Counted from the stretch's first letter, positions 9,301 to 16,425 are shown. The stretch is 30,326 nucleotides of DNA from Bacteroidales bacterium (GCA_004555425.1 SFID01000011.1:1-30326), one strand, 5' to 3'. The notes: generated by a model not told the origin, from the letters alone. Numbers and translations: made by a program.

Positions 9301-11242
9301 GTCCGTTCGTGTTCCAGCCTGCCGTAAAGGCACCATTGGAGTTGGCGTGCATCATGAACGTACCCCAGTTGCCTGCGCTCTGGTTCCAGTCAGCAAGGCT
9401 GCTGGCCTTGAACCAGAATTCTATGGTAGCATTTTCGTAGCGCGTAGAGAAGATTTCGGGAATCGTGAGACCCGTGTTCTTGAGTTGCAGACTGGTGTTG
9501 AGGGCCACGCCTGTGGGAATCGGCGTATTCACACTGGCCTTGGAGGATTCCACATTGTCATTGCCATATTGGGCTGTGACGGCATAAGTTACCTGATCGC
9601 TTTCCGTTTGTGCTTTGTAGGTAAGAACGTTGCCGTCAACAGTTGCGATACGTTCGCCTTCGCGATAAATATGGTAGGCTGTCACCTCGTGGCCGCTGCT
9701 GATGGGTGCGCTCCAAGTGAGGGTGCCTTCGTTGTAGGCCACGTTCTGAGGTGCATAGAAGCCTTGGCCATATACGATGGTGGAAATGATGGTCTTGTTG
9801 CCCGCACTCGTGATGGTATAGCCGTTGGAGGGGAGGTTGAAGGGCGTCTCAAGGCCACTGAGTTCGTGTTCGTAGTCAATGATGGAGGCTTCGTAGATAT
9901 GGCCGCTTCCCTTTCCCCAGCTGCGAGTCTCGACAATGAAGAAATATTTGAGCGGCATATTCTTGTCGAAGTTTGCGCTGAGGTCAGTCAGGTCGTAGCC
10001 AAACTCCATCGGCTCGGTGTGCAAGCGTCCGTCGGCCCATTTGCCGAGCATCGGTATCTCGGGCGCGGGGTTGGTGTTACCGCCATTGCCATCGCCAGCA
10101 TACTTGAAGTGGTCGAAGGTGATGGTTCGCTCAGGCTGCGTGGCGTTGAGGTCACTGGAGATACCAGCGCTGAGGCAGATTTCGGAGCGGCGCGAGTAGT
10201 CCATTTTCAAGCGAATGGTGCGCAGCGGACGGTAGTTTTTGCGAACGCGATATACCTCGGGGAACCACCAGGAGTTATTGCCGAAGGTACCATCGCTATT
10301 GAACCATGCTCCGCCATAAGCGTAAGGGCAATAGATGAAACCATTGTTGCACCAGCCGCCCCAGGAGTTGGCAACAATCCAGGCACCTACCTCGTCGGCA
10401 CTTTTTTCGCCTTTGATGCCGTTGCCATTGAGGTCGAATTCAATGCGGTCGTCGTAGCCCACAATCGTCAGGGCGTGGTCCACGCTCGTACCCCATTTGC
10501 CAACGTAATATTTGTTGGTAACGCCTGCAGCATCGTTGGCTGTGGTAGAGGGGATGCGCTTCCATTCGCCACCGCTGGCCACACCGATACCTACAATACC
10601 GCCGCCGTAGAAGTCGGGGTCGCCATTGTGGTTCCAGAGCCAGTTCTTCACAGCCTCGCGACCTTCCTCCGTAGCCACGCTGATAGGGAAGTTGGTCGGC
10701 TTGAGCATACGATTGTGCATGGCTTCGTACCATTTGTCGTAGCCTGTCATCCATCCGAAGTTGTTGTACGTCTCCTCCTGATAGCCAAACAGGCTGGAAT
10801 AAGTTTTACCGCCATAGGTAGCTGCTGAGGGTACACCAACGTATTGGATAAACTCGTCTTTTCCCGAGTTACCATTCGTCAGCAGCCAAACGAAGTGGGT
10901 GGGGTAGTTGTTCTCATCTACCGAACCATCCAGGTTGCGATAGGCATTGAGTTCGTGGGTGAACATGTAGCGGATGCGCGATGCAGAACCGCAGGATCCG
11001 CCATCCTGATTGAATACTGGCGGGAAGAATTTCAGTTCAGCATTGTTCACGTGTGTGGGTCGTTGGGCACCAACGCGCGCTGCTTCGGGCGAACGTTTGA
11101 CAACCATCAGCGAAGGGTCGGGATGGAGTTCCCAAGTGAAGTCTGGGTACTTCTTCCGATTGACTTCCTGTGCCGTCAGAAGCGTAGGCACGGCCAAAGC
11201 AAGCCCGCAGAGGGCCATTCGGCGTAGAATCTTCTTGGTCAT
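6308..11242 (-). CDS. Secreted papain-like (C1A) cysteine protease with Fn3, LamG and PKD domains
   Basis: The 1644-residue product has a signal peptide (1-24, cut after LLTA). The protease domain spans about 65-320: Gln79 and Cys84 in NQDGGSCGSAS, His256 in VDHALTIVGYDD and Asn292 in ANSWGGW form the expected C1A active site. The spacing is odd: Cys84 lies five residues after the oxyanion Gln instead of six, and Gly rather than Trp or Tyr follows it. An acidic DLNGNGIKG loop (270-278) looks Ca-binding. Next come an Fn3-like domain (about 500-575), a first LamG/concanavalin-like domain (585-760), about three PKD-like repeats (815-1060), a second LamG domain (1070-1250), a further beta-rich domain (about 1290-1440) and the DISGRRV C-terminal signature. 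It is probably a cell-surface or released protease that binds glycans or host protein. Substrate is unknown. Confidence 0.88.
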   Translation of the reverse strand: MTKKILRRMALCGLALAVPTLLTAQEVNRKKYPDFTWELHPDPSLMVVKRSPEAARVGAQRPTHVNNAELKFFPPVFNQDGGSCGSASRIRYMFTHELNAYRNLDGSVDENNYPTHFVWLLTNGNSGKDEFIQYVGVPSAATYGGKTYSSLFGYQEETYNNFGWMTGYDKWYEAMHNRMLKPTNFPISVATEEGREAVKNWLWNHNGDPDFYGGGIVGIGVASGGEWKRIPSTTANDAAGVTNKYYVGKWGTSVDHALTIVGYDDRIEFDLNGNGIKGEKSADEVGAWIVANSWGGWCNNGFIYCPYAYGGAWFNSDGTFGNNSWWFPEVYRVRKNYRPLRTIRLKMDYSRRSEICLSAGISSDLNATQPERTITFDHFKYAGDGNGGNTNPAPEIPMLGKWADGRLHTEPMEFGYDLTDLSANFDKNMPLKYFFIVETRSWGKGSGHIYEASIIDYEHELSGLETPFNLPSNGYTITSAGNKTIISTIVYGQGFYAPQNVAYNEGTLTWSAPISSGHEVTAYHIYREGERIATVDGNVLTYKAQTESDQVTYAVTAQYGNDNVESSKASVNTPIPTGVALNTSLQLKNTGLTIPEIFSTRYENATIEFWFKASSLADWNQSAGNWGTFMMHANSNGAFTAGWNTNGHRVDGNSGDLQVNTWKHVAIVVQGNTLTTYINGIRKGSVTSDTYSGLGGFGDLVFSSSSGSAWNGYIDELRIWNVARTAQEVLGYKNSEFAGTRLPKNLLAYYRGQTFQKDGVTYLRDYVGTHHAPIADASKVALSRNTQPKLTSPTATLTASIDAPSGNVYAGIPVTLTSTCSESAVKTMWNAAGAGLSNVAVNNPTLTFTSTGNQTVTLTAYNASGESVTATRTINVQSAPAADASFKATLSEVPTGDRVTFIATTPALGYQYEWTMPGAKVEKATTTNASAIYTKPGTYTVTLKVSAPGGSSRTSQQTIRVVDVAPVADFQIAPAVVSKGEPISLKDLSTHGPTEWQWLMHSAAKDYLIIGQHATVTPEIPGVYDLTLTTRNAAGTGTKTQSRAITVCNANSQNGLNLGTGGASVTATGSFMEASQKNFTVEWWMNTSHTSTYCTGIGNSESTMLLKTDGNGAMSLYLSGKSATSANNFVVPGEWHHYAVVFEQPVVYFYRDGVQITKKALNKSINQALTTLTIGGANVPFNGSIDEFRFWNVSRSVDQIRETANQPISDVAAAENAGLVLYYDFNQTSGSVQDRTSHGYHGQRNGFGPDGDAWGLSRGVFSLNFGTGDPAEDITFSSIANYKKAFSYNSGQCVNSNGPTRFMAIQMWKLARTSVNGGITTGVHVDTQKDGCFTCTTEWDGFATSLADHAAYQTITLPAGTYTFTAYYDETYEGECGNSYLVVANGAGLPTTANIASQAIASQAMSPKSSTIKSNSVTFTLSKESTISLGLVINMSGKQCLAIKQFSLERLPVTVIEGSDNAGYELNVDASGYASLYLPYAAIIPEGVEAYTVTGINGQVCQLTQLTDGILPAATGVVISAEPGTYHFAPTTSSLKATTYLVGQASNWNALPGVKYYTFAQRGEDVGFYPYSGILQANQAYLALQDGAEAPTFLVTDIFPTGIHSLETGSTDSSNATIYDISGRRVNQAERGIYIIKGRKVIVK

Positions 11243-11275
11243 AGTATTATTTGTTGAGGTGAATATATTATATAT

Positions 11276-11338
11276 AGGAATTAGGAATTAGGAATTAGGA
11301 ATTAGGAATTAGGAATTAGGAATTAGGAATTAGGAATT
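11276..11338. repeat. Perfect 7-bp tandem repeat (AGGAATT) x9
   Basis: Nine exact copies of AGGAATT fill 63 bases, ending 34 bases upstream of the start codon of the C1A protease gene, where its promoter or leader should be. A heptamer repeat this perfect is prone to slipped-strand copy-number change. No TAnnTTTG box is visible between it and the start. Confidence 0.95.
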
Positions 11339-11386
11339 TTCGCTAATTTGACTATCGAGCTAGCAGCCGCAGGCTGCGTTGAAACT

Positions 11387-11462
11387 TTGAAACTAGGTTG
11401 CGGAGCGACCGTTGAAACTAGGAAGCGGAGCGACCGTTGAAACTAAGGAAGCGGAGCGACCG
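11387..11462. repeat. 25-26-bp tandem repeat running into the DUF4421 gene end
   Basis: Three units (11387-11411, 11412-11436, 11437-11462) share TTGAAACTAG followed by GCGGAGCGACCG; the last has one extra base. The third unit includes the stop codon and last codons of the minus-strand DUF4421 gene, so the protein end TVAPLP is encoded by repeat sequence. The TTGAAACTA part also matches the right end of the dispersed leader element. Confidence 0.85.
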
Positions 11463-12612
11463 TCTTATACTGTTTGCGCTTTGAGAAATTGAAGCCCACA
11501 TACAGGTTGAAGAAGTTGATATTATTGTTGTACCAGAAGCGGTCGCGGTGGTAATCATAGAAATGGCTCACCGCCGAGATACCAGCAAATATGCGGCTAT
11601 TGTTCCACACCAAAGCACCGCGGGCAATGAAATCCACGTTCATTTTGGTCACGTTGTTCCAGAACGTGGTGTAGTTGACGCGCTCGCCCTTCATCTGTTT
11701 GACACCAATGCTCGGCATAAGACTGATGGAAAACGTGAGGCGTGGCACAATGACCCAGTTATAGGCGTAGCCCGCGCTGAGGCTGTAGTTGCGGTAGTTG
11801 ATACTCGACACACGCATCTCCTCCAGCAGGCCTGGCGAATCCATTTCTTCGTTGGGCGACAGCAGAAAGGCGGGCAACTTATTGTGGTTGATATTCCACT
11901 CCTGTGCATCAAATCGGAAGCCGAATATCCACGAGCCACAACTCTTCAGTTGCACAGTGCTTTGGGCGAAGGCGGCGGGATAGGAGAATTTTCGATGATT
12001 GAGCACGTAGTAAACGTTGAAGCCCAACGTCTTGGTCGTAAGCCCCGAAAAGTGCTGAGGGCGAAATATTTTATCGTACTCGCCAAATCCGCGAATACGA
12101 TTGAGGTAGAAGTTGTCCTTGTTGCGAATATACATCAGGTCGCAGCCCAGCATCGAACTATAAAGGCTGAGGCTCAGTTCAGTGGCACTGCCCACCTTCG
12201 TACGTTTACCAAGGTTAAAGGTATAGCCTAGGAATATCCAGCGCCAACCGAAATAAGGGCCGATACTCTGGTTTGCTCTAGGCGTAAACTGCAAGGATTG
12301 TGTATGCCCCATCTCATCCCTTGCCTTCAGGCGATACACCTGTAGGAAAATGGAATGCTGGGCCATGGCTGCATAATTGTAGAAGTTGGGCTCAACGTAG
12401 GTAGTGTCAAGGTCGGAGAAGGCGTGGAAGAATTGCTTGATGAGACTCCGCTTCAACTGCTTGCGCCCTTGTTCCCAAGAGTTCGCTGCTTCCGAGGTGT
12501 TGATGGTATCGGAGGTAACGAGCGTGTCCACCTCCTCCGCCAGGCATAAACCGCCACATCCACACAGTATGGCCATGAGGATGAATTTGTGGAGGAGGGT
12601 GGGGGAGAACAT
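11443..12612 (-). CDS. DUF4421-like outer-membrane beta-barrel protein
   Basis: The 389-residue product has a signal peptide (about 1-25, ending LCLA). Its alternating aromatic-rich strands (SIGPYFGWRWIFLGYTFNLG, LSLSLYSSMLGCDLMYIRNKDNFY, FFNLYVGFNF) fit a small outer-membrane barrel. The order of motifs matches the Bacteroidetes family DUF4421 as remembered, for which no molecular function is known. The start lies 42 bases after the stop of the oxidoreductase gene on the same strand, so the two may be co-transcribed. The last residues come from a 26-bp repeat unit that supplies the TAG stop, suggesting that the original C-terminus was replaced or trimmed. Confidence 0.7.
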   Translation of the reverse strand: MFSPTLLHKFILMAILCGCGGLCLAEEVDTLVTSDTINTSEAANSWEQGRKQLKRSLIKQFFHAFSDLDTTYVEPNFYNYAAMAQHSIFLQVYRLKARDEMGHTQSLQFTPRANQSIGPYFGWRWIFLGYTFNLGKRTKVGSATELSLSLYSSMLGCDLMYIRNKDNFYLNRIRGFGEYDKIFRPQHFSGLTTKTLGFNVYYVLNHRKFSYPAAFAQSTVQLKSCGSWIFGFRFDAQEWNINHNKLPAFLLSPNEEMDSPGLLEEMRVSSINYRNYSLSAGYAYNWVIVPRLTFSISLMPSIGVKQMKGERVNYTTFWNNVTKMNVDFIARGALVWNNSRIFAGISAVSHFYDYHRDRFWYNNNINFFNLYVGFNFSKRKQYKTVAPLP

Positions 12613-12654
12613 GCGAAAGGAGAAGATTATAGAAGAGAAATATCTGTTGCCAAC

Positions 12655-13644
12655 TTAGAATTTGCCAAGGATGCGGTCAACCACCCAGTTGACTCCTGTG
12701 GCCGACACGCAGTCGCACGTACAAATGGCCTTGCCCTGAAGGTGCTCTACGATAAGTTGGATGAGCGGCCGCTGCACACAAGGAGGATTCTCAATCACAA
12801 TCTCCTGTCGTCCTTCTTGCGTCTGGAGCACAATAGGCTGGTAGGTAAATACGCTGAAGGCCAAGTGTCCTTTGTCGCCAATGATTTCGATGCGGTCCTC
12901 GCGGGCAGAATCGTGCGACACGAAGCACCACGAGCCCGAGCCTGGTAGTCCATCGGCAAAGCGGAAACAAGCACTCACGGTATCTTCCGATTCGTAGAGG
13001 CCGCCGCGGTTGGCCGTAAAGCCTTCTGCCTGGGTGATGGGGCCAAACATTTCCTGTAGCAGGTCAATCTGGTGCGGCGCCAAGTCGTAGAAATAGCCAC
13101 CGCCTGCGATGTCGGGCTGTACGCGCCAAGGGAGGTTCGAACTATTGTAGTCAAGGTCGCGCGGCGGCACGGCAAATCGAATCTGCACATTGATAACGTT
13201 GCCCACAGCTCCACTTGCCACCAGTTCCTTCACCTTCTGGAAATAGGGCAGGTAACGACGATAGTAGGCCACGAAACAGGGTACGCCCGTCTGCTCCGAA
13301 ATGCGGTTGATGCGACAGCAGTCCTCGTAGTTCGAAGCCATCGGTTTCTCCACGTAAACGGGTTTGCCAGCCTTCATCGCCATGATAGCAAACGTGGCAT
13401 GGGTGGAGGGCGGGGTTGCAATGTAGATGGCGTTCACCTCTGGGTCATCAACCAATAATTGTGGGTCGGTGTACCAGCGCGGTATATGATGGCGTTCGGC
13501 ATAAGCCCTCGTCTTGTCAACTTTTCGACCCATGACGGCCACTACACACGACCCTTCTATCTGTGAAAAGGCAGGGCCGCTTTTCTTCTCGGTCACTTCG
13601 CCGCAACCGATAAAGCCCCATTTTATTGTTAAGTTATCTGCCAT
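12655..13644 (-). CDS. Gfo/Idh/MocA-family NAD(P)-dependent oxidoreductase
   Basis: The 329-residue cytoplasmic protein has an N-terminal Rossmann fold with GFIGCGEV (10-17) for dinucleotide binding, then the family motif EKPMA with the expected catalytic Lys100, and DLAPHQIDLL with His191 in the second domain. Length is normal for the family. Members oxidise or reduce sugars and polyols such as inositol, glucose or N-acetylated sugars; the substrate cannot be read from sequence. It is the first gene before the DUF4421 gene. A -7 box lies 5 bases upstream of the ATG, so its mRNA is probably leaderless or nearly so. Confidence 0.9.
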   Translation of the reverse strand: MADNLTIKWGFIGCGEVTEKKSGPAFSQIEGSCVVAVMGRKVDKTRAYAERHHIPRWYTDPQLLVDDPEVNAIYIATPPSTHATFAIMAMKAGKPVYVEKPMASNYEDCCRINRISEQTGVPCFVAYYRRYLPYFQKVKELVASGAVGNVINVQIRFAVPPRDLDYNSSNLPWRVQPDIAGGGYFYDLAPHQIDLLQEMFGPITQAEGFTANRGGLYESEDTVSACFRFADGLPGSGSWCFVSHDSAREDRIEIIGDKGHLAFSVFTYQPIVLQTQEGRQEIVIENPPCVQRPLIQLIVEHLQGKAICTCDCVSATGVNWVVDRILGKF

Positions 13645-13648
13645 ACCG

Positions 13649-13656
13649 CAAAGGTA
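13649..13656 (-). promoter_or_regulatory. -7 box for the oxidoreductase gene (near-leaderless)
   Basis: The minus strand reads TACCTTTG (TAnnTTTG) with only five bases between it and the ATG at 13644. Transcription should start at or next to the start codon. Confidence 0.6.
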
Positions 13657-13669
13657 ATGAATTTTTACC

Positions 13670-13677
13670 TAACTTTG
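13670..13677 (+). promoter_or_regulatory. -7 box for the plus-strand membrane protein gene
   Basis: TAACTTTG (TAnnTTTG) points rightward, 99 bases before the GTG at 13777. It is back to back with the minus-strand box at 13649-13656, only 13 bases apart, so the two polymerase footprints overlap. Confidence 0.55.
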
Positions 13678-13776
13678 CAGGACCTCTTGAGAAAGTTTCT
13701 CATATAAAGATTACAAGATAGTAGCAAAAGCCTACCTTTCCCCCTTAGAAGAAATCACAAAGAAATCATCATAATC

Positions 13777-14643
13777 GTGAAATCAATCAGTTTCAGAAAA
13801 GCCCTATGGCAGGGTACGCATACCCTCAGCCTTCGTCCCCTCGTCTTCTTGCGTAGCCTTTGGCCTGCTCTGCTGACGAGCACCACGGTCAGTGTTCTTC
13901 TCCTCTCTTGGATACTCTATGTTTATATTCCTAAGGCCGCTGCAGTTCCCATTACCGAGAAAGTGGGCATCCTCGAGCAACTGCACGCAGGCTTCGCTGC
14001 CCTCGAATGGCGCGACTACCTCCTGCTGGCAAGTGCTGTCCTCCTGTGGCTCCTGAGCGAAATCCTACTGCGCACCTACGGATGGAAGGCCCACCAAGCC
14101 ACCCGTGCTGCCGCTATGCCCGATAGCGAGGCGCGGCCCATCCGTCCTGCCACCCGCACCATCTATGTGCGCACCTCCCTGTTGGTATTGTCCACCTCCC
14201 TGATTGCCACCCTGCTCTTAGCCCTTGCTTTATGGCTTGGCCATCGCTGGCTATGGACTGCGCTGCTGGTGCTTCCTCTTTTGCCTTGTCTAGGCTTGGC
14301 CAGTGCATACCTTCGCACCACTTGGGCACTCCCCTTAGACGACGGGCTCCCCACATGCCTGTCGCTCCATCCGCGGTTGCTCGGCAAGCACATACTCATA
14401 GGTATTTTCAGCACCATCCTGCTCACATTCACGGGGCTCTTGATCTTGCTGCCCCTGATTCTGTACCTGCCCGCTTACTATTTCGACCAGTCCGCACTGC
14501 CCGAAGTAGGCCAAGCCAGTCTTACCACTGGTTTCCACATTCTCCTTCTTCTATCCTTCGCCATAGGCACGATGCTCCAGACACTACTCCGCACGATCTG
14601 CTGGCGCTGGACTTGGGAACTCAGTACAGCAAATACCATTTAA
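13777..14643 (+). CDS. Polytopic inner-membrane protein, function unknown
   Basis: The 288-residue product uses a GTG start, the first in-frame start after the promoter at 13670. About five to six hydrophobic spans are visible (near 30-50, 80-100, 130-155, 158-178, 205-232 and 250-270), with Arg/Lys-rich stretches between them. No soluble domain or catalytic motif is recognised. It is Leu- and Ala-rich with no signal for secretion. It is followed by 190 bases before the next gene, which has its own promoter, so it is probably transcribed alone. Confidence 0.7.
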   Translation: MKSISFRKALWQGTHTLSLRPLVFLRSLWPALLTSTTVSVLLLSWILYVYIPKAAAVPITEKVGILEQLHAGFAALEWRDYLLLASAVLLWLLSEILLRTYGWKAHQATRAAAMPDSEARPIRPATRTIYVRTSLLVLSTSLIATLLLALALWLGHRWLWTALLVLPLLPCLGLASAYLRTTWALPLDDGLPTCLSLHPRLLGKHILIGIFSTILLTFTGLLILLPLILYLPAYYFDQSALPEVGQASLTTGFHILLLLSFAIGTMLQTLLRTICWRWTWELSTANTI

Positions 14644-14747
14644 TGTGCTGAACTATGAGATTTTAGAAAAAATCCAAGCAAAACGACAAGTCAAGTTGGC
14701 AAAATCCAATAAGAAAAACATAAATTCATTGATTTTTAAGCACAAAG

Positions 14748-14779
14748 GGATTTTGCAAATAGGAAAATCCGTAATTTTG
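14748..14779 (+). promoter_or_regulatory. Promoter with overlapping inverted-repeat operator candidate
   Basis: TAATTTTG (14772-14779) is an exact -7 box 53 bases before the winged-helix gene. Directly upstream, GGATTTT (14748-14754) and AAAATCC (14764-14770) form a perfect inverted repeat over the expected spacer. A third copy of the half-site (AAAATCC) occurs at 14701-14707. The left half reads GGATTTTGCAA, the same string found beside both palindrome arrays. Confidence 0.5.
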
Positions 14780-14832
14780 CAAGCGAAAAAGATATGAGGC
14801 AAATATTTTTTTAACTCAATATACTCTACACT

Positions 14833-15036
14833 ATGTTACAAGAAATCGCAGGCGCTAACGCTGGCAAGATTTGGGAAGCCCTCAACGAGAAGGGTCAGTT
14901 GTCTGGTAAGGAACTGAAGAAGGTTGCTAAGATTAAGACCGACAAGGAACTTTATCTCGCTTTGGGCTGGTTGCTCCGTGAGGACAAGATTCAGACCGAA
15001 GAAGCTGAGAAGGAAGTACTCATTTCTCTGAAGTAA
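14833..15036 (+). CDS. Small winged-helix DNA-binding-like protein (DUF2582 type)
   Basis: The 67-residue protein reads as a single compact winged-helix domain: helix (IAGANAGKIWEALNEKG), a turn with SGKELKKVAKI as the helix-turn-helix, then a LYLALGWLLREDKI helix and a short strand end. This matches the small PF10771-type family common in Bacteroidetes and Archaea, whose role is not established. It is monocistronic, between its own promoter at 14772 and a very strong terminator at 15053, which suggests high expression. Binding to the inverted repeat in its own promoter would be a natural model, but is inference. Confidence 0.8.
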   Translation: MLQEIAGANAGKIWEALNEKGQLSGKELKKVAKIKTDKELYLALGWLLREDKIQTEEAEKEVLISLK

Positions 15037-15052
15037 TCTCACAACAAGAAAT

Positions 15053-15092
15053 AATGACCGCTAAGGATTTCCCCTAGCGGTCATTTTTTTTT
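15053..15092 (+). terminator. Strong Rho-independent terminator
   Basis: A perfect 11-bp stem AATGACCGCTA (15053-15063) and TAGCGGTCATT (15075-15085) is followed by seven more T residues. It ends the winged-helix gene. Confidence 0.95.
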
Positions 15093-15156
15093 GTAGGTCC
15101 TATAATGTACCACAAAGTTATTTCGGTCATGTAGCCACTTATTAAAAACTTTTTCC

Positions 15157-15164
15157 TACCTTTG
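15157..15164 (+). promoter_or_regulatory. -7 box with no annotated gene directly downstream
   Basis: TACCTTTG fits TAnnTTTG. It lies 60 bases past a terminator and 574 bases before the HU-like gene. Downstream are the C-loop hairpins and short ORF at 15182-15273, so it may drive a small RNA or a long HU leader. Confidence 0.5.
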
Positions 15165-15400
15165 CCGTCATCAACGATACCCTTGCCCCCGCAAGAACGA
15201 GTTGACCCCCCCGTCAATATAATCCAGAAACAATATTGAGATGAGAAAACAGCTGATGACAAGCTGGTTGTAAGAGGCCAACTTTTCTACAACAAGCGTG
15301 CTGCTGCCTGTTTCTCAAATCTAGGAAAAAACATGTGGGATTCATTCTTTTGGTCTATGGGCTGAAGAGCCATCTTGAGGTTCAGCACTGCCGCAAAGCA
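15165..15400 (+). ncRNA. Candidate structured RNA with C-loop hairpins and a 10-codon ORF
   Basis: Just after the promoter, CTTGC and GCAAG (15182-15195) close on a pure CCCC loop, then TTGAC and GTCAA (15202-15217) close on a pure six-C loop. An ATG at 15241 opens a 10-codon ORF (MRKQLMTSWL) ending at 15273. TTGTA and TACAA flank the sequence after it, and CTGAA/TTCAG can pair near 15361-15384. No longer reading frame explains the stretch. The 3' end is not defined and no known RNA family is recognised. Minus-strand frames here look accidental. Confidence 0.35.
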
Positions 15401-15496
15401 ATCATACGATAATCGAAATCCCCACAGAACAATCAGACAACCGCGAATTCAAAATCAAATCGCCACCTATGCAATTCAATCAATGACCTGATCACT

Positions 15497-15658
15497 GTTT
15501 CAAACGCATGAAACAGTTGTTTCAAACGTATGAAACAGTTGTTTCAAGTGCATGAAACAGTTGTTTCAAGTGCATGAAACAGTTGGCAATTCGGATTTTG
15601 CAACAACAACTCCCTTTCTAGCAATGGATTAGAGTACAGAAACACTGCGGGTCTCTCC
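15497..15658. repeat. 22-bp palindromic tandem array 2 with conserved downstream box
   Basis: Four direct copies of a 22-bp unit (15497-15518, 15519-15540, 15541-15562, 15563-15584) each contain GTTTCA and TGAAAC half-sites around a six-base core (AACGCA, AACGTA or AGTGCA). Eight bases later comes GGATTTTGCAAC (15593-15604), and 58 bases after the start of that box GTCTCTCC (15651-15658). This repeats the order, period and spacing of the array at 1709-1932. It lies in the region upstream of the HU-like gene. Confidence 0.9.
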
Positions 15659-15738
15659 CAACATTCGCAGACTCATTACAAGAAACATATACAGATAACA
15701 AAGCGTTCAAAAATTCAGAACCCATAAATTATTAGAGT

Positions 15739-16362
15739 ATGTCAAAAAACACCATCCAATTTCAATTGCGCGAGACGCCCCACGAAGTAGGTACACCTGC
15801 CGAAAACTACTATCCCGTATTGGCCGACCCTACACTCGTCAACAGCGAACAACTCTTCGCTGACATCTCACACGCCACCACGCTGACCCCAGCGGATGTA
15901 ATTGCCTGCCTAAGTGCACTCCGCGATGCCATGACTTATTACTTAACGCAGGGCAAGCGCGTTGAGTTGCAGGGAATCGGCACCTTTGCTCCAACACTCA
16001 GGAGCAACATCCCCATCCACAGTATCGATGACAAACAGGTTGCTCGCCACCTTTCCGTAGGCGGCATTAACTATCGCCCCAAGAAAACCTTTATGGACGA
16101 GTTTACCGACATCCGATTCCATCGTCCCCGCAAATCAACTTTGCAAACTGGCAAGCTTACCGATGAACAAATCCGTCAATGTCTCAGCAACTACCTAGCC
16201 ACCAACAGCCAACTGCTGACCACCCGCACCATCTGCGCAGCCACAGGCTATACCAAACCACGCGCTCATCGCGAATTACCGGGGCTGGTAGAGCGAGGAA
16301 TACTTATCAAGCTGGGAACGCCCCGCTTCCCCTACTACGTCCTGGCTCCCGACCACAGGTAG
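15739..16362 (+). CDS. HU-like DNA-binding protein with C-terminal winged-helix-like domain
   Basis: Residues about 1-125 fit the Bacteroidales HU-like domain: helical start, the LQGIGTFAPTL turn and a basic INYRPKKTF region equivalent to the HU arms. Residues about 140-200 (LTDEQIRQCLSNY, TRTICAATGYTKPRAHRELPGLVERGILIKLGT) look like a winged helix-turn-helix. The 207-residue protein is about twice the length of classic HU, so it is a variant rather than the housekeeping nucleoid protein. Such proteins bind and bend DNA in the cytoplasm; the target of this one is unknown. It sits next to the palindromic array at 15497. It converges on the L,D-transpeptidase genes across a shared terminator. 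Confidence 0.8.
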   Translation: MSKNTIQFQLRETPHEVGTPAENYYPVLADPTLVNSEQLFADISHATTLTPADVIACLSALRDAMTYYLTQGKRVELQGIGTFAPTLRSNIPIHSIDDKQVARHLSVGGINYRPKKTFMDEFTDIRFHRPRKSTLQTGKLTDEQIRQCLSNYLATNSQLLTTRTICAATGYTKPRAHRELPGLVERGILIKLGTPRFPYYVLAPDHR

Positions 16363-16387
16363 GTTCAATACACGAGCAAAACAGAAA

Positions 16388-16425
16388 GGCTGTGTCATTA
16401 GTCAAACTAACGACACAGCCTCTTT
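16388..16425. terminator. Bidirectional terminator between convergent genes
   Basis: GGCTGTGTC (16388-16396) pairs with GACACAGCC (16412-16420), and TTAGT pairs with ACTAA inside it. T-rich sequence follows on both strands (TCTTTAT to the right, TTTCTGTTTTG on the minus strand). It separates the HU-like gene from the minus-strand cell-wall cluster. Confidence 0.85.

Noticed and set aside
9251..10828. 525-codon plus-strand frame over the C1A protease gene
   Set aside because: It is a shadow of the real minus-strand gene, with no domain, no promoter and no start context.
15074..15262. 62-codon minus-strand frame
   Set aside because: It overlaps the terminator and the plus-strand promoter and shows no protein features.
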